Positions 27,122 through 40,900 of a stretch of 64,000 nt of DNA are shown here, piece by piece. The position numbers were made by a program, and so were the translations under genes. Origin of the DNA: Scolanthus callimorphus (lineage: Eukaryota > Cnidaria > Anthozoa > Actiniaria > Edwardsiidae); assembly GCA_033964015.1 (NCBI GenBank), contig CM066917.1, positions 124,001 through 188,000 on the forward strand. The letters are read 5' to 3'. Numbering within the stretch: the first letter of the stretch is position 1; every line of letters starts with the position of its first letter. The notes under the pieces were generated by a model. It was not told the DNA's origin. It worked only from the letters and a program-made list of their open reading frames with translations, and ran no database searches.

Positions 27122-27132
27122 TGGAGCTCCGC

Positions 27133-30100
27133 TATGAACTTTTTATTTGATATGTCTGCTTCAAGTTGTGGTTTTCACATACTGTCCTCGGTGGGCACAG
27201 CCTATCATTGCCCACGTGTTGAGGTAACTGTATTCTGGAAATGGCTGAAACAAATGCGATACAAGGTGTAAGAACTCTTTTTGCTAATAATAAAAAATAC
27301 AAGGACATTAAGTTGCCTACAAGGGAGGATGTCACGAGAAGCGATTGCTAGACAGACTCAATATTCCTAATGTCAACTTAGAGGATTATGGGTGCCTCAA
27401 GTTTGATGTTCTTTTCAATCAATATGCTCAAGAAGATGATATGAACTTTTTATTTGATATGTCTGCTTCAAGTTGTGGTTTTCACATACTGTCCTCGGTG
27501 GGCACAGCCTATCATTGCCCACGTGTTGAGGTAACTGTATTCTGGAAATGGCTGAAACAAATGCGATACAAGGTGTAAGAACTCTTTTTGCTAATAATAA
27601 AAAAATACAAGGACATTAAGTTACCGTTATAAACTTTTTCTTCTTCCAATGGCACTATTGCCTACAAGGGAGGATGTCACGAGAAGCGATTGCTAGACAG
27701 ACTCAATATTCCTAATGTCAACTTAGAGGATTATAGGTGCCTCAAGTTTGATGTTCGTTTCAATCAATATGCTCAAGAAGATGATATGAACTTTTTATTT
27801 GATATGTCTGCTTCAAGTTGTGGTTTTCACATACTGTCCTCGGTGGGCACAGCCTATCATTGCCCACGTGTTGAGGTAACTGCATTCTGGAAATGGCTGA
27901 AACAAATGCGATACAAGGTGTAAGAACTCTTTTTGCTAATAATAAAAAAATACAAGGACATTAAGTTAGTGTTATAAACTTTTTCTTCTTCCAATGGCAC
28001 TATTGCCTACAAGGGAGGATGTCACGAGAAGCGATTGCTAGACAGACTCAATATTCCTAATGTCAACTTAGAGGATTATGGGTGCCTCAAGTTTGATGTT
28101 CTTTTCAATCAATATGCTCAAGAAGATGATATGAACTTTTTATTTGATATGTCTGCTTCAAGTTGTGGTTTTCACATACTGTCCTCGGTGGGCACAGCCT
28201 ATCATTGCCCACGTGTTGAGGTAACTGTATTCTGGAAATGGCTGAAACAAATGCGATACAAGGTGTAAGAACTCTTTTTGCTAATAATAAAAAAAACAAG
28301 GACATTAAGTTGCCTACAAGGGAGGATGTCACGAGAAGCGATTGCTAGACAGACTCAATATTCCTAATGTCAACTTAGAGGATTATGGGTGCCTCAAGTT
28401 TGATGTTCTTTTCAATCAATATGCTCAAGAAGATGATATGAACATTTTATTTGATATGTCTGCTTCAAGATGTGGTTTTCACATACTGTCCTCGGTGGGC
28501 ACAGCCTATCATTGCCCACGTGTTGAGGTAACTGTATTCTGGAAATGGCTGAAACAAATGCGATACAAGGTGTAACAACTCTTTTTGCTAATAATAAAAA
28601 AATACAAGGACATTAAGTTACTGTTATAAACTTTTTCTTCTTCCAATCAATATGCTCAAGAAGATGATATGAACTTTTTATTTGATATGTCTGCTTCAAG
28701 TTGTGGTTTTCACATACTGTCCTCGGTGGGCACAGCCTATCATTGCCCACGTGTTGAGGTAACTGTATTCTGGAAATGGCTGAAACAAATGCGATACAAG
28801 GTGTAAGAACTCTTTTTGCTAATAATAAAAAAATACAAGGACATTAAGTTGCCTACAAGGGAGGATGTCACGAGAAGCGATTGCTAGACAGACTCAATAT
28901 TCCTAATGTCAACTTAGAGGATTATGGGTGCCTCAAGTTTGATGTTCTTTTCAATCAATATGCTCAAGAAGATGATATGAACTTTTTATTTGATATGTCT
29001 GCTTCAAGTTGTGGTTTTCACATACTGTCCTCGGTGGGCACAGCCTATCATTGCCCACGTGTTGAGGTAACTGTATTCTGGAAATGGCTGAAACAAATGC
29101 GATACAAGGTGTAAGAACTCTTTTTGCTAATAATAAAAAAATACAAGGACATTAAGTTACCGTTATAAACTTTTTCTTCTTCCAATGGCACTATTGCCTA
29201 CAAGGGAGGATGTCACGAGAAGCGATTGCTAGACAGACTCAATATTCCTAATGTCAACTTAGAGGATTATGGGTGCCTCGAGTTTGATGTTCGTTTCAAT
29301 CAATATGCTCAAGAAGATGATATGAACTTTTTATTTGATATGTCTGCTTCAAGTTGTGGTTTTCACATACTGTCCTCGTGGGCACAGCCTATCATTGCCC
29401 ACGTGTTGAGGTAACTGCATTCTGGAAATGGCTGAAACAAATGCGATACAAGGTGTAAGAACTCTTTTTGCTAATAATAAAAAAATACAAGGACATTAAG
29501 TTAGTGTTATAAACTTTTTCTTCTTCCAATGGCACTATTGCCTACAAGGGAGGATGTCACGAGAAGCGATTGCTAGACAGACTCAATATTCCTAATGTCA
29601 ACTTAGAGGATTATGGGTGCCTCAAGTTTGATGTTCTTTTCAATCAATATGCTCAAGAAGATGATATGAACTTTTTATTTGATATGTCTGCTTCAAGTTG
29701 TGGTTTTCACATACTGTCCTCGGTGGGCACAGCCTATCATTGCCCACGTGTTGAGGTAACTGTATTCTGGAAATGGCTGAAACAAATGCGATACAAGGTG
29801 TAAGAACTCTTTTTGCTAATAATAAAAAAATACAAGGACATTAAGTTGCCTACAAGGGAGGATGTCACGAGAAGCGATTGCTAGACAGACTCAATATTCC
29901 TAATGTCAACTTAGAGGATTATGGGTGCCTCAAGTTTGATGTTCTTTTCAATCAATATGCTCAAGAAGATGATATGAACATTTTATTTGATATGTCTGCT
30001 TCAAGTTGTGGTTTTCACATACTGTCCTCGGTGGGCACAGCCTATCATTGCCCACGTGTTGAGGTAACTGTATTCTGGAAATGGCTGAAACAAATGCGAT

Positions 30101-30856
30101 ACAAGGTGTAAGAACTCTTTTTGCTAATAATAAAAAAATACAAGGACATTAAGTTACTGTTATAAACTTTTTCTTCCTCCAATGGCACTATTGCCTACAA
30201 GGGAGGATGTCACGAGAAGCGATTGCTAGACAGACTCAATATTCCTAATGTCAACTTAGAGGATTATGGGTGCCTCAAGTTTGATGTTCTTTCTAATCAA
30301 TATGCTCAAGAAGATGATATGAACTTTTTATTTGATATGTCTGCTTCAAGTTGTGGTTTTCACATACTGTCCTCGGTGGGCACAGCCTATCATTGCCCAC
30401 GTGTTGAGGTAACTGTATTCTGGAAATGGCTGAAACAAATGCGATACAAGGTGTAAGAACTCTTTTTGCTAATAATAAAAAAATACAAGGACATTAAGTT
30501 GCCTACAAGGGAGGATGTCACGAGAAGCGATTGCTAGACAGACTCAATATTCCTAATGTCAACTTAGAGGATTATGGTGCCTCAAGTTTGATGTTCTTTT
30601 CAATCAATATGCTCAAGAAGATGATATGAACACTTTATTTGATATGTCTGCTTCAAGTTGTGGTTTTCACATACTGTCCTCGGTGGGCACAGCCTATCAT
30701 TGCCCACGTGTTGAGGTAACTGTATTCTGGAAATGGCTGAAACAAATGCGATACAAGGTGTAAGAACTCTTTTTGCTAATAATAAAAAATACAAGGACAT
30801 TAAGTTACTGTTATAAACTTTTTCTTCTTCCAATCAATATGCTCAAGAAGCTGATA
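27133..30856 (+). repeat. 345-bp satellite array, segment 2
   Basis: Resumes at TATGAACTTTTTATTTG, the exact continuation of the monomer broken by the element. It contains frame-broken units at 29226 (CCTCGTGGGC, one G lost) and 30529 (TATGGTGCC, one G lost) and the marker units of the 4811-bp duplication. Confidence 0.97.
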
Positions 30857-30866
30857 ATATATAGAT

Positions 30867-30881
30867 TTAGCCACTGGCTAA
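30867..30881. other. left-end hairpin of element, copy 2
   Basis: TTAGCC-ACT-GGCTAA, identical to copy 1. Confidence 0.8.
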
Positions 30882-30955
30882 AAGCGGAGCTCGTGGTTAT
30901 AAAATTTTCTATGTGAATGAAAGGGATTCCCATGTGTACATGGTTTATATGGTTG

Positions 30956-31546
30956 CTTTAGAGTCGTCCCTTCGCGAGATATTAATTTTTCCAAGCATAG
31001 ATGACGTCATCGATGACGTTATATCACGTGACTACTTCATTTCGCTTATCTGGTGGTCTAGACTACACTACCCAAGTTTGGTTGTCTTAGAGTCTTCCCT
31101 TCACGAGATATTCATTTTTCAAACATAGATGACGTCATCGATGACGTCATATCACGTGACCACTTCATTTCGCTCATCTGGTGGCCTAGACTATACTACC
31201 CAAGTTTGGTTCTTTTAGTCTTCCCTTCACGAGATATTAATTTTTCAAGCATAGATGACGTCATCGATGACGTCATATCACGTGACCACTTCATTTCGCT
31301 CATCTGGTGGTCTAGGCTACACTACCCTAGTTTGGTTGTTTTAGAGTCTTCCCTTCACGTGATATTCATTTTTTAAGCATAGATGACGTCATCGATGACG
31401 TCATATCACGTGACCACTTCATTTCGCTCACCTGGTGACCTAGACTACACTACCAAAGTTTGGTTGTCTTAGAGTCTTCCCTTCACGAGATATTCATTTT
31501 TCAATCACTGATGACGTCATCGATGACGTCACATCACGTGTCCAGG
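30956..31546. repeat. 127-bp minisatellite with paired CRE palindromes, copy 2
   Basis: Same five-unit block as at 26145, carried in the second copy of the element. Confidence 0.9.
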
Positions 31547-31910
31547 TTACAGCACCCCCCTTGTATCATAGACAAAATATCCTAAGTATGGTTGTCTTAG
31601 CGTGTTCCCTTGAGGAGATATATTCTTTGCATACCACAGGGTTCCCATGTGTACACGGACGACGGACGGACGGCGTACGCTATAGGTTTAATACCAGAAA
31701 AATAAACAAAAAATCATATCTCCCGAAGGGTAGCTTCTATAGAAGCCAAACTTGGACAAACTTTCAAAGATCATAAGAGGAACTTTATACCAAAGTCACG
31801 TGCCCTTACGTCATCAATGACGTCACCAAAAGATCCATAATGCCCGTGACGTTCAAAAATCAACTCTATAGTATATTATACGTTTTTCCCTTAGGTATGG
31901 TGCACCGCTT

Positions 31911-31931
31911 GCGCGGGCCTTCGGCCCGCGC
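31911..31931. other. right-end GC hairpin of element, copy 2
   Basis: GCGCGGGCC-TTC-GGCCCGCGC, identical to copy 1. Confidence 0.8.
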
Positions 31932-34900
31932 TGGAGCTCCGCTATGAACTTTTTATTTGATATGTCTGCTTCAAGTTGTGGTTTTCACATACTGTCCTCG
32001 GTGGGCACAGCCTATCATTGCCCACGTGTTGAGGTAACTGTATTCTGGAAATGGCTGAAACAAATGCGATACAAGGTGTAAGAACTCTTTTTGCTAATAA
32101 TAAAAAAATACAAGGACATTAAGTTGCCTACAAGGGAGGATGTCACGAGAAGCGATTGCTAGACAGACTCAATATTCCTAATGTCAACTTAGAGGATTAT
32201 GGGTGCCTCAAGTTTGATGTTCTTTTCAATCAATATGCTCAAGAAGATGATATGAACTTTTTATTTGATATGTCTGCTTCAAGTTGTGGTTTTCACATAC
32301 TGTCCTCGGTGGGCACAGCCTATCATTGCCCACGTGTTGAGGTAACTGTATTCTGGAAATGGCTGAAACAAATGCGATACAAGGTGTAAGAACTCTTTTT
32401 GCTAATAATAAAAAAATACAAGGACATTAAGTTACCGTTATAAACTTTTTCTTCTTCCAATGGCACTATTGCCTACAAGGGAGGATGTCACGAGAAGCGA
32501 TTGCTAGACAGACTCAATATTCCTAATGTCAACTTAGAGGATTATAGGTGCCTCAAGTTTGATGTTCGTTTCAATCAATATGCTCAAGAAGATGATATGA
32601 ACTTTTTATTTGATATGTCTGCTTCAAGTTGTGGTTTTCACATACTGTCCTCGGTGGGCACAGCCTATCATTGCCCACGTGTTGAGGTAACTGCATTCTG
32701 GAAATGGCTGAAACAAATGCGATACAAGGTGTAAGAACTCTTTTTGCTAATAATCAAAAAAATACAAGGACATTAAGTTAGTGTTATAAACTTTTTCTTC
32801 TTCCAATGGCACTATTGCCTACAAGGGAGGATGTCACGAGAAGCGATTGCTAGACAGACTCAATATTCCTAATGTCAACTTAGAGGATTATGGGTGCCTC
32901 AAGTTTGATGTTCTTTTCAATCAATATGCTCAAGAAGATGATATGAACTTTTTATTTGATATGTCTGCTTCAAGTTGTGGTTTTCACATACTGTCCTCGG
33001 TGGGCACAGCCTATCATTGCCCACGTGTTGAGGTAACTGTATTCTGGAAATGGCTGAAACAAATGCGATACAAGGTGTAAGAACTCTTTTTGCTAATAAT
33101 AAAAAAATACAAGGACATTAAGTTGCCTACAAGGGAGGATGTCACGAGAAGCGATTGCTAGACAGACTCAATATTCCTAATGTCAACTTAGAGGATTATG
33201 GGTGCCTCAAGTTTGATGTTCTTTTCAATCAATATGCTCAAGAAGATGATATGAACATTTTATTTGATATGTCTGCTTCAAGATGTGGTTTTCACATACT
33301 GTCCTCGGTGGGCACAGCCTATCATTGCCCACGTGTTGAGGTAACTGTATTCTGGAAATGGCTGAAACAAATGCGATACAAGGTGTAACAACTCTTTTTG
33401 CTAATAATAAAAAATACAAGGACATTAAGTTACTGTTATAAACTTTTTCTTCTTCCAATCAATATGCTCAAGAAGATGATATGAACTTTTTATTTGATAT
33501 GTCTGCTTCAAGTTGTGGTTTTCACATACTGTCCTCGGTGGGCACAGCCTATCATTGCCCACGTGTTGAGGTAACTGTATTCTGGAAATGGCTGAAACAA
33601 ATGCGATACAAGGTGTAAGAACTCTTTTTGCTAATAATAAAAAAATACAAGGACATTAAGTTGCCTACAAGGGAGGATGTCACGAGAAGCGATTGCTAGA
33701 CAGACTCAATATTCCTAATGTCAACTTAGAGGATTATGGGTGCCTCAAGTTTGATGTTCTTTTCAATCAATATGCTCAAGAAGATGATATGAACTTTTTA
33801 TTTGATATGTCTGCTTCAAGTTGTGGTTTTCACATACTGTCCTCGGTGGGCACAGCCTATCATTGCCCACGTGTTGAGGTAACTGTATTCTGGAAATGGC
33901 TGAAACAAATGCGATACAAGGTGTAAGAACTCTTTTTGCTAAAAATAAAAAAATAAAAGGACATTAAGTTACTGTTATAAACTTTTTCGTCTTCCAATGG
34001 CACTATTGCCTACAAGGGAGGATGTCACGAGAAGCGATTGCTAGACAGACTCAATATTCCTAATGTCAACTTAGAGGATTATGGGTGCCTCAAGTTTGAT
34101 GTTCTTTTCAATCAATATGCTCAAGAAGATGATATGAACTTTTTATTTGATATGTCTGCTTCAAGTTGTGGTTTTCACATACTGTCCTCGGTGGGCACAG
34201 CCTATCATTGCCCACGTGTTGAGGTAACTGTATTCTGGAAATGGCTGAAACAAATGCGATACAAGGTGTAAGAACTCTTTTTGCTAATAATAAAAAAATA
34301 CAAGGACATTAAGTTACCGTTATAAACTTTTTCTTCTTCCAATGGCACTATTGCCTACAAGGGAGGATGTCACGAGAAGCGATTGCTAGACAGACTCAAT
34401 ATTCCTAATGTCAACTTAGAGGATTATGGGTGCCTCAAGTTTGATGTTCTTTTCAATCAATATGCTCAAGAAGATGATATGAACTTTTTATTTGATATGT
34501 CTGCTTCAAGTTGTGGTTTTCACATACTGTCCTCGGTGGGCACAGCCTATCATTGCCCACGTGTTGAGGTAACTGTATTCTGGAAATGGCTGAAACAAAT
34601 GCGATACAACGTGTAAGAACTCTTTTTGCTAATAATAAAAAAATACAAGGACATTAAGTTGCCTACAAGGGAGGATGTCACGAGAAGCGATTGCTAGACA
34701 GACTCAATATTCCTAATGTCAACTTAGAGGATTATGGGTGCCTCAAGTTTGAAGTTCTTTTCAATCAATATGCTCAAGAAGATGATATGAACTTTTTATT
34801 TGATATGTCTGCTTCAAGTTGTGGTTTTCACATACTGTCCTCGGTGGGCACAGCCTATCATTGCCCACGTGTTGAGGTAACTGTATTCTGGAAATGGCTG

Positions 34901-37900
34901 AAACAAATGCGATACAAGGTGTAAGAACTCTTTTTGCTAATAATAAAAAAATACAAGGACATTAAGTTACTGTTATAAACTTTTTCTTCTTCCAATCAAT
35001 ATGCTCAAGAAGATGATATGAACTTTTTATTTGATATGTCTGCTTCAAGTTGTGGTTTTCACATACTGTCCTCGGTGGGCACAGCCTATCATTGCCCACG
35101 TGTTGAGGTAACTGTATTCTGGAAATGGCTGAAACAAATGCGATACAAGGTGTAAGAACTCTTTTTGCTAATAATAAAAAAATACAAGGACATTAAGTTG
35201 CCTAAAAGGGAGGATGTCACGAGAAGCGATTGCTAGACAGACTCAATATTCCTAATGTCAACTTAGAGGATTATGGGTGCCTCAAGTTTGATGTTCTTTT
35301 CAATCAATATGCTCAAGAAGATGATATGAACTTTTTATTTGATATGTCTGCTTCAAGTTGTGGTTTTCACATACTGTCCTCGGTGGGCACAGCCTATCAT
35401 TGCCCACGTGTTGAGGTAACTGTATTCTGGAAATGGCTGAAACAAATGCGATACAAGGTGTAAGAACTCTTTTTCCTAATAATAAAAAAATACAAGGACA
35501 TTAAGTTAGTGTTATAAACTTTTTCTTCTTCCAATGGCACTATTGCCTACAAGGGAGGATGTCACGAGAAGCGATTGCTAGACAGACTCAATATTCCTAA
35601 TGTCAACTTAGAGGATTATAGGTGCCTCAAGTTTGATGTTCGTTTCAATCAATATGCTCAAGAAGATGATATGAACTTTTTATTTGATATGTCTGCTTCA
35701 AGTTGTGGTTTTCACATACTGTCCTCGGTGGGCACAGCCTATCATTGCCCACGTGTTGAGGTAACTGCATTCTGGAAATGGCTGAAACAAATGCGATACA
35801 AGGTGTAAGAACTCTTTTTGCTAATAATCAAAAAAATACAAGGACATTAAGTTAGTGTTATAAACTTTTTCTTCTTCCAATGGCACTATTGCCTACAAGG
35901 GAGGATGTCACGAGAAGCGATTGCTAGACAGACTCAATATTCCTAATGTCAACTTAGAGGATTATGGGTGCCTCAAGTTTGATGTTCTTTTCAATCAATA
36001 TGCTCAAGAAGATGATATGAACTTTTTATTTGATATGTCTGCTTCAAGTTGTGGTTTTCACATACTGTCCTCGGTGGGCACAGCCTATCATTGCCCACGT
36101 GTTGAGGTAACTGTATTCTGGAAATGGCTGAAACAAATGCGATACAAGGTGTAAGAACTCTTTTTGCTAATAATAAAAAAATACAAGGACATTAAGTTGC
36201 CTACAAGGGAGGATGTCACGAGAAGCGATTGCTAGACAGACTCAATATTCCTAATGTCAACTTAGAGGATTATGGGTGCCTCAAGTTTGATGTTCTTTTC
36301 AATCAATATGCTCAAGAAGATGATATGAACATTTTATTTGATATGTCTGCTTCAAGATGTGGTTTTCACATACTGTCCTCGGTGGGCACAGCCTATCATT
36401 GCCCACGTGTTGAGGTAACTGTATTCTGGAAATGGCTGAAACAAATGCGATACAAGGTGTAACAACTCTTTTTGCTAATAATAAAAAAATACAAGGACAT
36501 TAAGTTACTGTTATAAACTTTTTCTTCTTCCAATCAATATGCTCAAGAAGATGATATGAACTTTTTATTTGATATGTCTGCTTCAAGTTGTGGTTTTCAC
36601 ATACTGTCCTCGGTGGGCACAGCCTATCATTGCCCACGTGTTGAGGTAACTGTATTCTGGAAATGGCTGAAACAAATGCGATACAAGGTGTAAGAAGTCT
36701 TTTTGCTAATAATAAAAAAATACAAGGACATTAAGTTGCCTACAAGGGAGGATGTCACGAGAAGCGATTGCTAGACAGACTCAATATTCCTAATGTCAAC
36801 TTAGAGGATTATGGGTGCCTCAAGTTTGATGTTCTTTTCAATCAATATGCTCAAGAAGATGATATGAACTTTTTATTTGATATGTCTGCTTCAAGTTGTG
36901 GTTTTCACATACTGTCCTCGGTGGGCACAGCCTATCATTGCCCACGTGTTGAGGTAACTGTATTCTGGAAATGGCTGAAACAAATGCGATACAAGGTGTA
37001 AGAACTCTTTTTGCTAAAATAAAAAAATAAAGGACATTAAGTTACTGTTATAAACTTTTTCGTCTTCCAATGGCACTATTGCCTACAAGGGAGGATGTCA
37101 CGAGAAGCGATTGCTAGACAGACTCAATATTCCTAATGTCAACTTAGAGGATTATGGGTGCCTCAAGTTTGATGTTCTTTTCAATCAATATGCTCAAGAA
37201 GATGATATGAACTTTTTATTTGATATGTCTGCTTCAAGTTGTGGTTTTCACATACTGTCCTCGGTGGGCACAGCCTATCATTGCCCACGTGTTGAGGTAA
37301 CTGTATTCTGGAAATGGCTGAAACAAATGCGATACAAGGTGTAAGAACTCTTTTTGCTAATAATAAAAAAATACAAGGACATTAAGTTACCGTTATAAAC
37401 TTTTTCTTCTTCCAATGGCACTATTGCCTACAAGGGAGGATGTCACGAGAAGCGATTGCTAGACAGACTCAATATTCCTAATGTCAACTTAGAGGATTAT
37501 GGGTGCCTCAAGTTTGATGTTCTTTTCAATCAATATGCTCAAGAAGATGATATGAACTTTTTATTTGATATGTCTGCTTCAAGTTGTGGTTTTCACATAC
37601 TGTCCTCGGTGGGCACAGCCTATCATTGCCCACGTGTTGAGGTAACTGTATTCTGGAAATGGCTGAAACAAATGCGATACAAGGTGTAAGAACTCTTTTT
37701 GCTAATAATAAAAAAATACAAGGACATTAAGTTGCCTACAAGGGAGGATGTCACGAGAAGCGATTGCTAGACAGACTCAATATTCCTAATGTCAACTTAG
37801 AGGATTATGGGTGCCTCAAGTTTGATGTTCTTTTCAATCAATATGCTCAAGAAGATGATATGAACTTTTTATTTGATATGTCTGCTTCAAGTTGTGGTTT

Positions 37901-40900
37901 TCACATACTGTCCTCGGTGGGCACAGCCTATCATTGCCCACGTGTTGAGGTAACTGTATTCTGGAAATGGCTGAAACAAATGCGATACAAGGTGTAAGAA
38001 CTCTTTTTGCTAATAATAAAAAAATACAAGGACATTAAGTTACTGTTATAAACTTTTTCTTCTTCCAATCAATATGCTCAAGAAGATGATATGAACTTTT
38101 TATTTGATATGTCTGCTTCAAGTTGTGGTTTTCACATACTGTCCTCGGTGGGCACAGCCTATCATTGCCCACGTGTTGAGGTAACTGTATTCTGGAAATG
38201 GCTGAAACAAATGCGATACAAGGTGTAAGAACTCTTTTTGCTAATAATAAAAAAATACAAGGACATTAAGTTGCCTAAAAGGGAGGATGTCACGAGAAGC
38301 GATTGCTAGACAGACTCAATATTCCTAATGTCAACTTAGAGGATTATGGGTGCCTCAAGTTTGATGTTCTTTTCAATCAATATGCTCAAGAAGATGATAT
38401 GAACTTTTTATTTGATATGTCTGCTTCAAGTTGTGGTTTTCACATACTGTCCTCGGTGGGCACAGCCTATTATTGCCCACGTGTTGAGGTAACTGTATTC
38501 TGGAAATGGCTGAAACAAATGCGATACAAGGTGTAAGAACTCTTTTTCCTAATAATAAAAAAATACAAGGACATTAAGTTAGTGTTATAAACTTTTTCTT
38601 CTTCCAATGGCACTATTGCCTACAAGGGAGGATGTCACGAGAAGCGATTGCTAGACACACTCAATATTCCTAATGTCAACTTAGAGGATTATGGGTGCCT
38701 CAAGTTTGATGTTCTTTTCAATCAATATGCTAAAGAAGATGATATGAACTCTTTATTTGATATGTCTGCATCAAGTTGTGGTTTTCACATACTGTCCTCG
38801 GTGGGCACAGCCTATCATTGCCCACGTGTTGAGGTAACTGTATTCTGGAAATGGCTGACACAAATACGATACAAGGTGTAAGAACTTTTTTTGCTAATAA
38901 TAAAAAAATAAAAGGACATTAAGTTACTGTTATAAACTTTTTCTTCTTCCAATGGCACTATTGCCTACAAGGGAGGATGTCACGAGAAGCGATTGCTAGA
39001 CAGACTCAATATTCCTAATGTCAACTTAGAGGATTATGGGTGCCTCGAGTTTGATGTTCTTTTCAATCAATATGCTCAAGAAGATGATATGAACTTTTTA
39101 TTTGATATGTCTGCTTCAAGTTGTGGTTTTCACATACTGTCCTCGGTGGGCACAGCCTATCATTGCCCACGTGTTGAGGTAATTGTATTCTGGAAATGAC
39201 TGAAACAAATGCGATACAACGTGTAAGAACTCTTTTTGCTAATAATAAAAAATACAAGGACACTAAGTTACTGTTATAAACTTTTTCTTCTTCCAATGGC
39301 ACTATTGCCTACAAGGGAGGATGTCACGAGAAGCGATTGCTAGACAGACTCAATATTCCTAATGTCAACTTAGAGGATTATGGGTGCCTCAAGTTTGATG
39401 TTCTTTTCAATCAATATGCTCAAGAAGATGATATGAACTTTTTATTTGATATGTCTGCTTCAAGTTGTGGTTTTCACATACTGTCCTCGGTGGGCACAGC
39501 CTATCATTGCCCACGTGTTAAATTAACTGTATTCTGGAAATGGCTGAAACAAATGCGATACAAGGTGTAAGAACTCTTTTTCCTAATAATAAAAAAATAC
39601 AAGGACATTAAGTTGCCTACAAGGGAGGATGTCACGAGAAGCGATTGCTAGACAGACTCAATATTCCTAATGTCAACTTAGAGGATTATGGGTGCCTCAA
39701 GTTTGATGTTCTTTTCAATCAATATGCTCAAGAAGATGATATGAACTTTTTATTTGATATGTCTGCTTCAAGTTGTGGTTTTCACATACTGTCCTCGGTG
39801 GGCACAGCCTATCATTGCCCACGTGTTGAGGTAACTGTATTCTGGAAATGGCTGAAACAAATGCGATACAAGGTGTAAGAACTCTTTTTGCTAATAATAA
39901 AAAAATACAAGGACATTAAGTTACCGTTATAAACTTTTTCTTCTTCCAATGGCACTATTGCCTACAAGGGAGGATGTCACGAGAAGGGATTGCTAGACAG
40001 ACTCAATATTCCTAATGTCAACATAGAGGATTATGGGTGCCTCAAGTTTGATGTTCTTTTCAATCAATATGCTCAAGAAGATGATATGAACTTTTTATTT
40101 GATATGTCTGCTTCAAGTTGTGGTTTTCACATACTGTCCTCGGTGGGCACAGCCTATCATTGCCCACGTGTTGAGGTAACTGTATTCTGGAAATGGCTGA
40201 AACAAATACGATACAAGGTGTAAGAACTTTTTTTGCTAATAATAAAAAAATAAAAGGACATTAAGTTAGTGTTATAAACTTTTTCTTCTTCCAATGGCAC
40301 TATTGCCTACAAGGGAGGATGTCACGAGAAGCGATTGCTAGACAGACTCAATATTCCTAATGTCAACTTAGAGGATTATGGGTGCCTCAAGTTTGATGTT
40401 CTTTTCAATCAATATGCTCAAGAAGATGATATAAACTTTTTATTTGATATGTCTGCTTCAAGTTGTGGTTTTCACATACTGTCCTCGGTGGGCACAGCCT
40501 ATCATTGCCCACGTGTTGAGGTAACTGTATTCTGGAAATGGCTGAAACAAATGCGATACAAGGTGTAAGAACTCTTTTTGCTAATAATAAAAAAATACAA
40601 GGACATTAAGTTGCCTACAAGGGAGGATGTCACGAGAAGCGATTGCTAGACAGACTCAATATTCCTAATGTCAACTTAGAGGATTATGGGTGCCTCAAGT
40701 TTGATGTTCTTTTCAATCAATATGCTCAAGAAGATGATATGAACATTTTATTTGATATGTCTGCTTCAAGTTGTGGTTTTCACATACTGTCCTCGGTGGG
40801 CACAGCCTATCATTGCCCACGTGTTGAGGTAACTGTATTCTGGAAATGGCTGAAACAAATGCGATACAAGGTGTAAGAACTCTTTTTGCTAATAATAAAA

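Larger units (their letters stand above)
26046..27132. mobile_element. 1.09-kb non-autonomous element with hairpin ends, copy 1
   Basis: Inserted in the satellite between GCTGATA and TATGAAC, flanked on both sides by TA (26044-26045, 27133-27134). The left end is ATATATAGATTT, then a hairpin, then AGCGGAGCTC. The right end is TTAGGTATGGTGCACCGCT, a GC-rich hairpin, then GGAGCTCCGC at the boundary. AGCGGAGCTC and GAGCTCCGCT are inverted relative to each other. No transposase or replicase ORF is present; short ORFs inside are repeat-derived. The body is a CRE-rich minisatellite plus about 400 bp containing ACGGACGGACGG. A subterminal 3' hairpin and asymmetric inverted ends suggest a Helitron2-like or other rolling-circle derivative, but the ends lack the classic CTRR, so the class is open. 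Confidence 0.8.
30857..31942. mobile_element. 1.09-kb non-autonomous element with hairpin ends, copy 2
   Basis: Nearly identical to the copy at 26046. The differences I found are one A fewer in CACCAAAAG and GGCCGTGAC changed to GCCCGTGAC. It has the same TA flanks and the same satellite junctions, so it arose by duplication of the locus and not by a second insertion. Confidence 0.85.
24759..34037 (+). repeat. 4811-bp tandem segmental duplication including the inserted element
   Basis: Sequence here repeats itself at an offset of 4811-4813 bp. Matching marker units are 25410 and 30223 (GTTCTTTCTAATC), 25718 and 30529 (AACACTTTA), 27690 and 32501 (GATTATAGGTGCC with GTTCGTTTC and GTAACTGCA), and 28342 and 33155 (AACATTTTA with TCAAGATGTGG). 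The non-satellite insertion lies inside each half. The duplication boundary cannot be placed to the base because satellite lies on both sides. The set of units 27690-28342 recurs a third time at 35575-36229 without the element. Confidence 0.9.
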
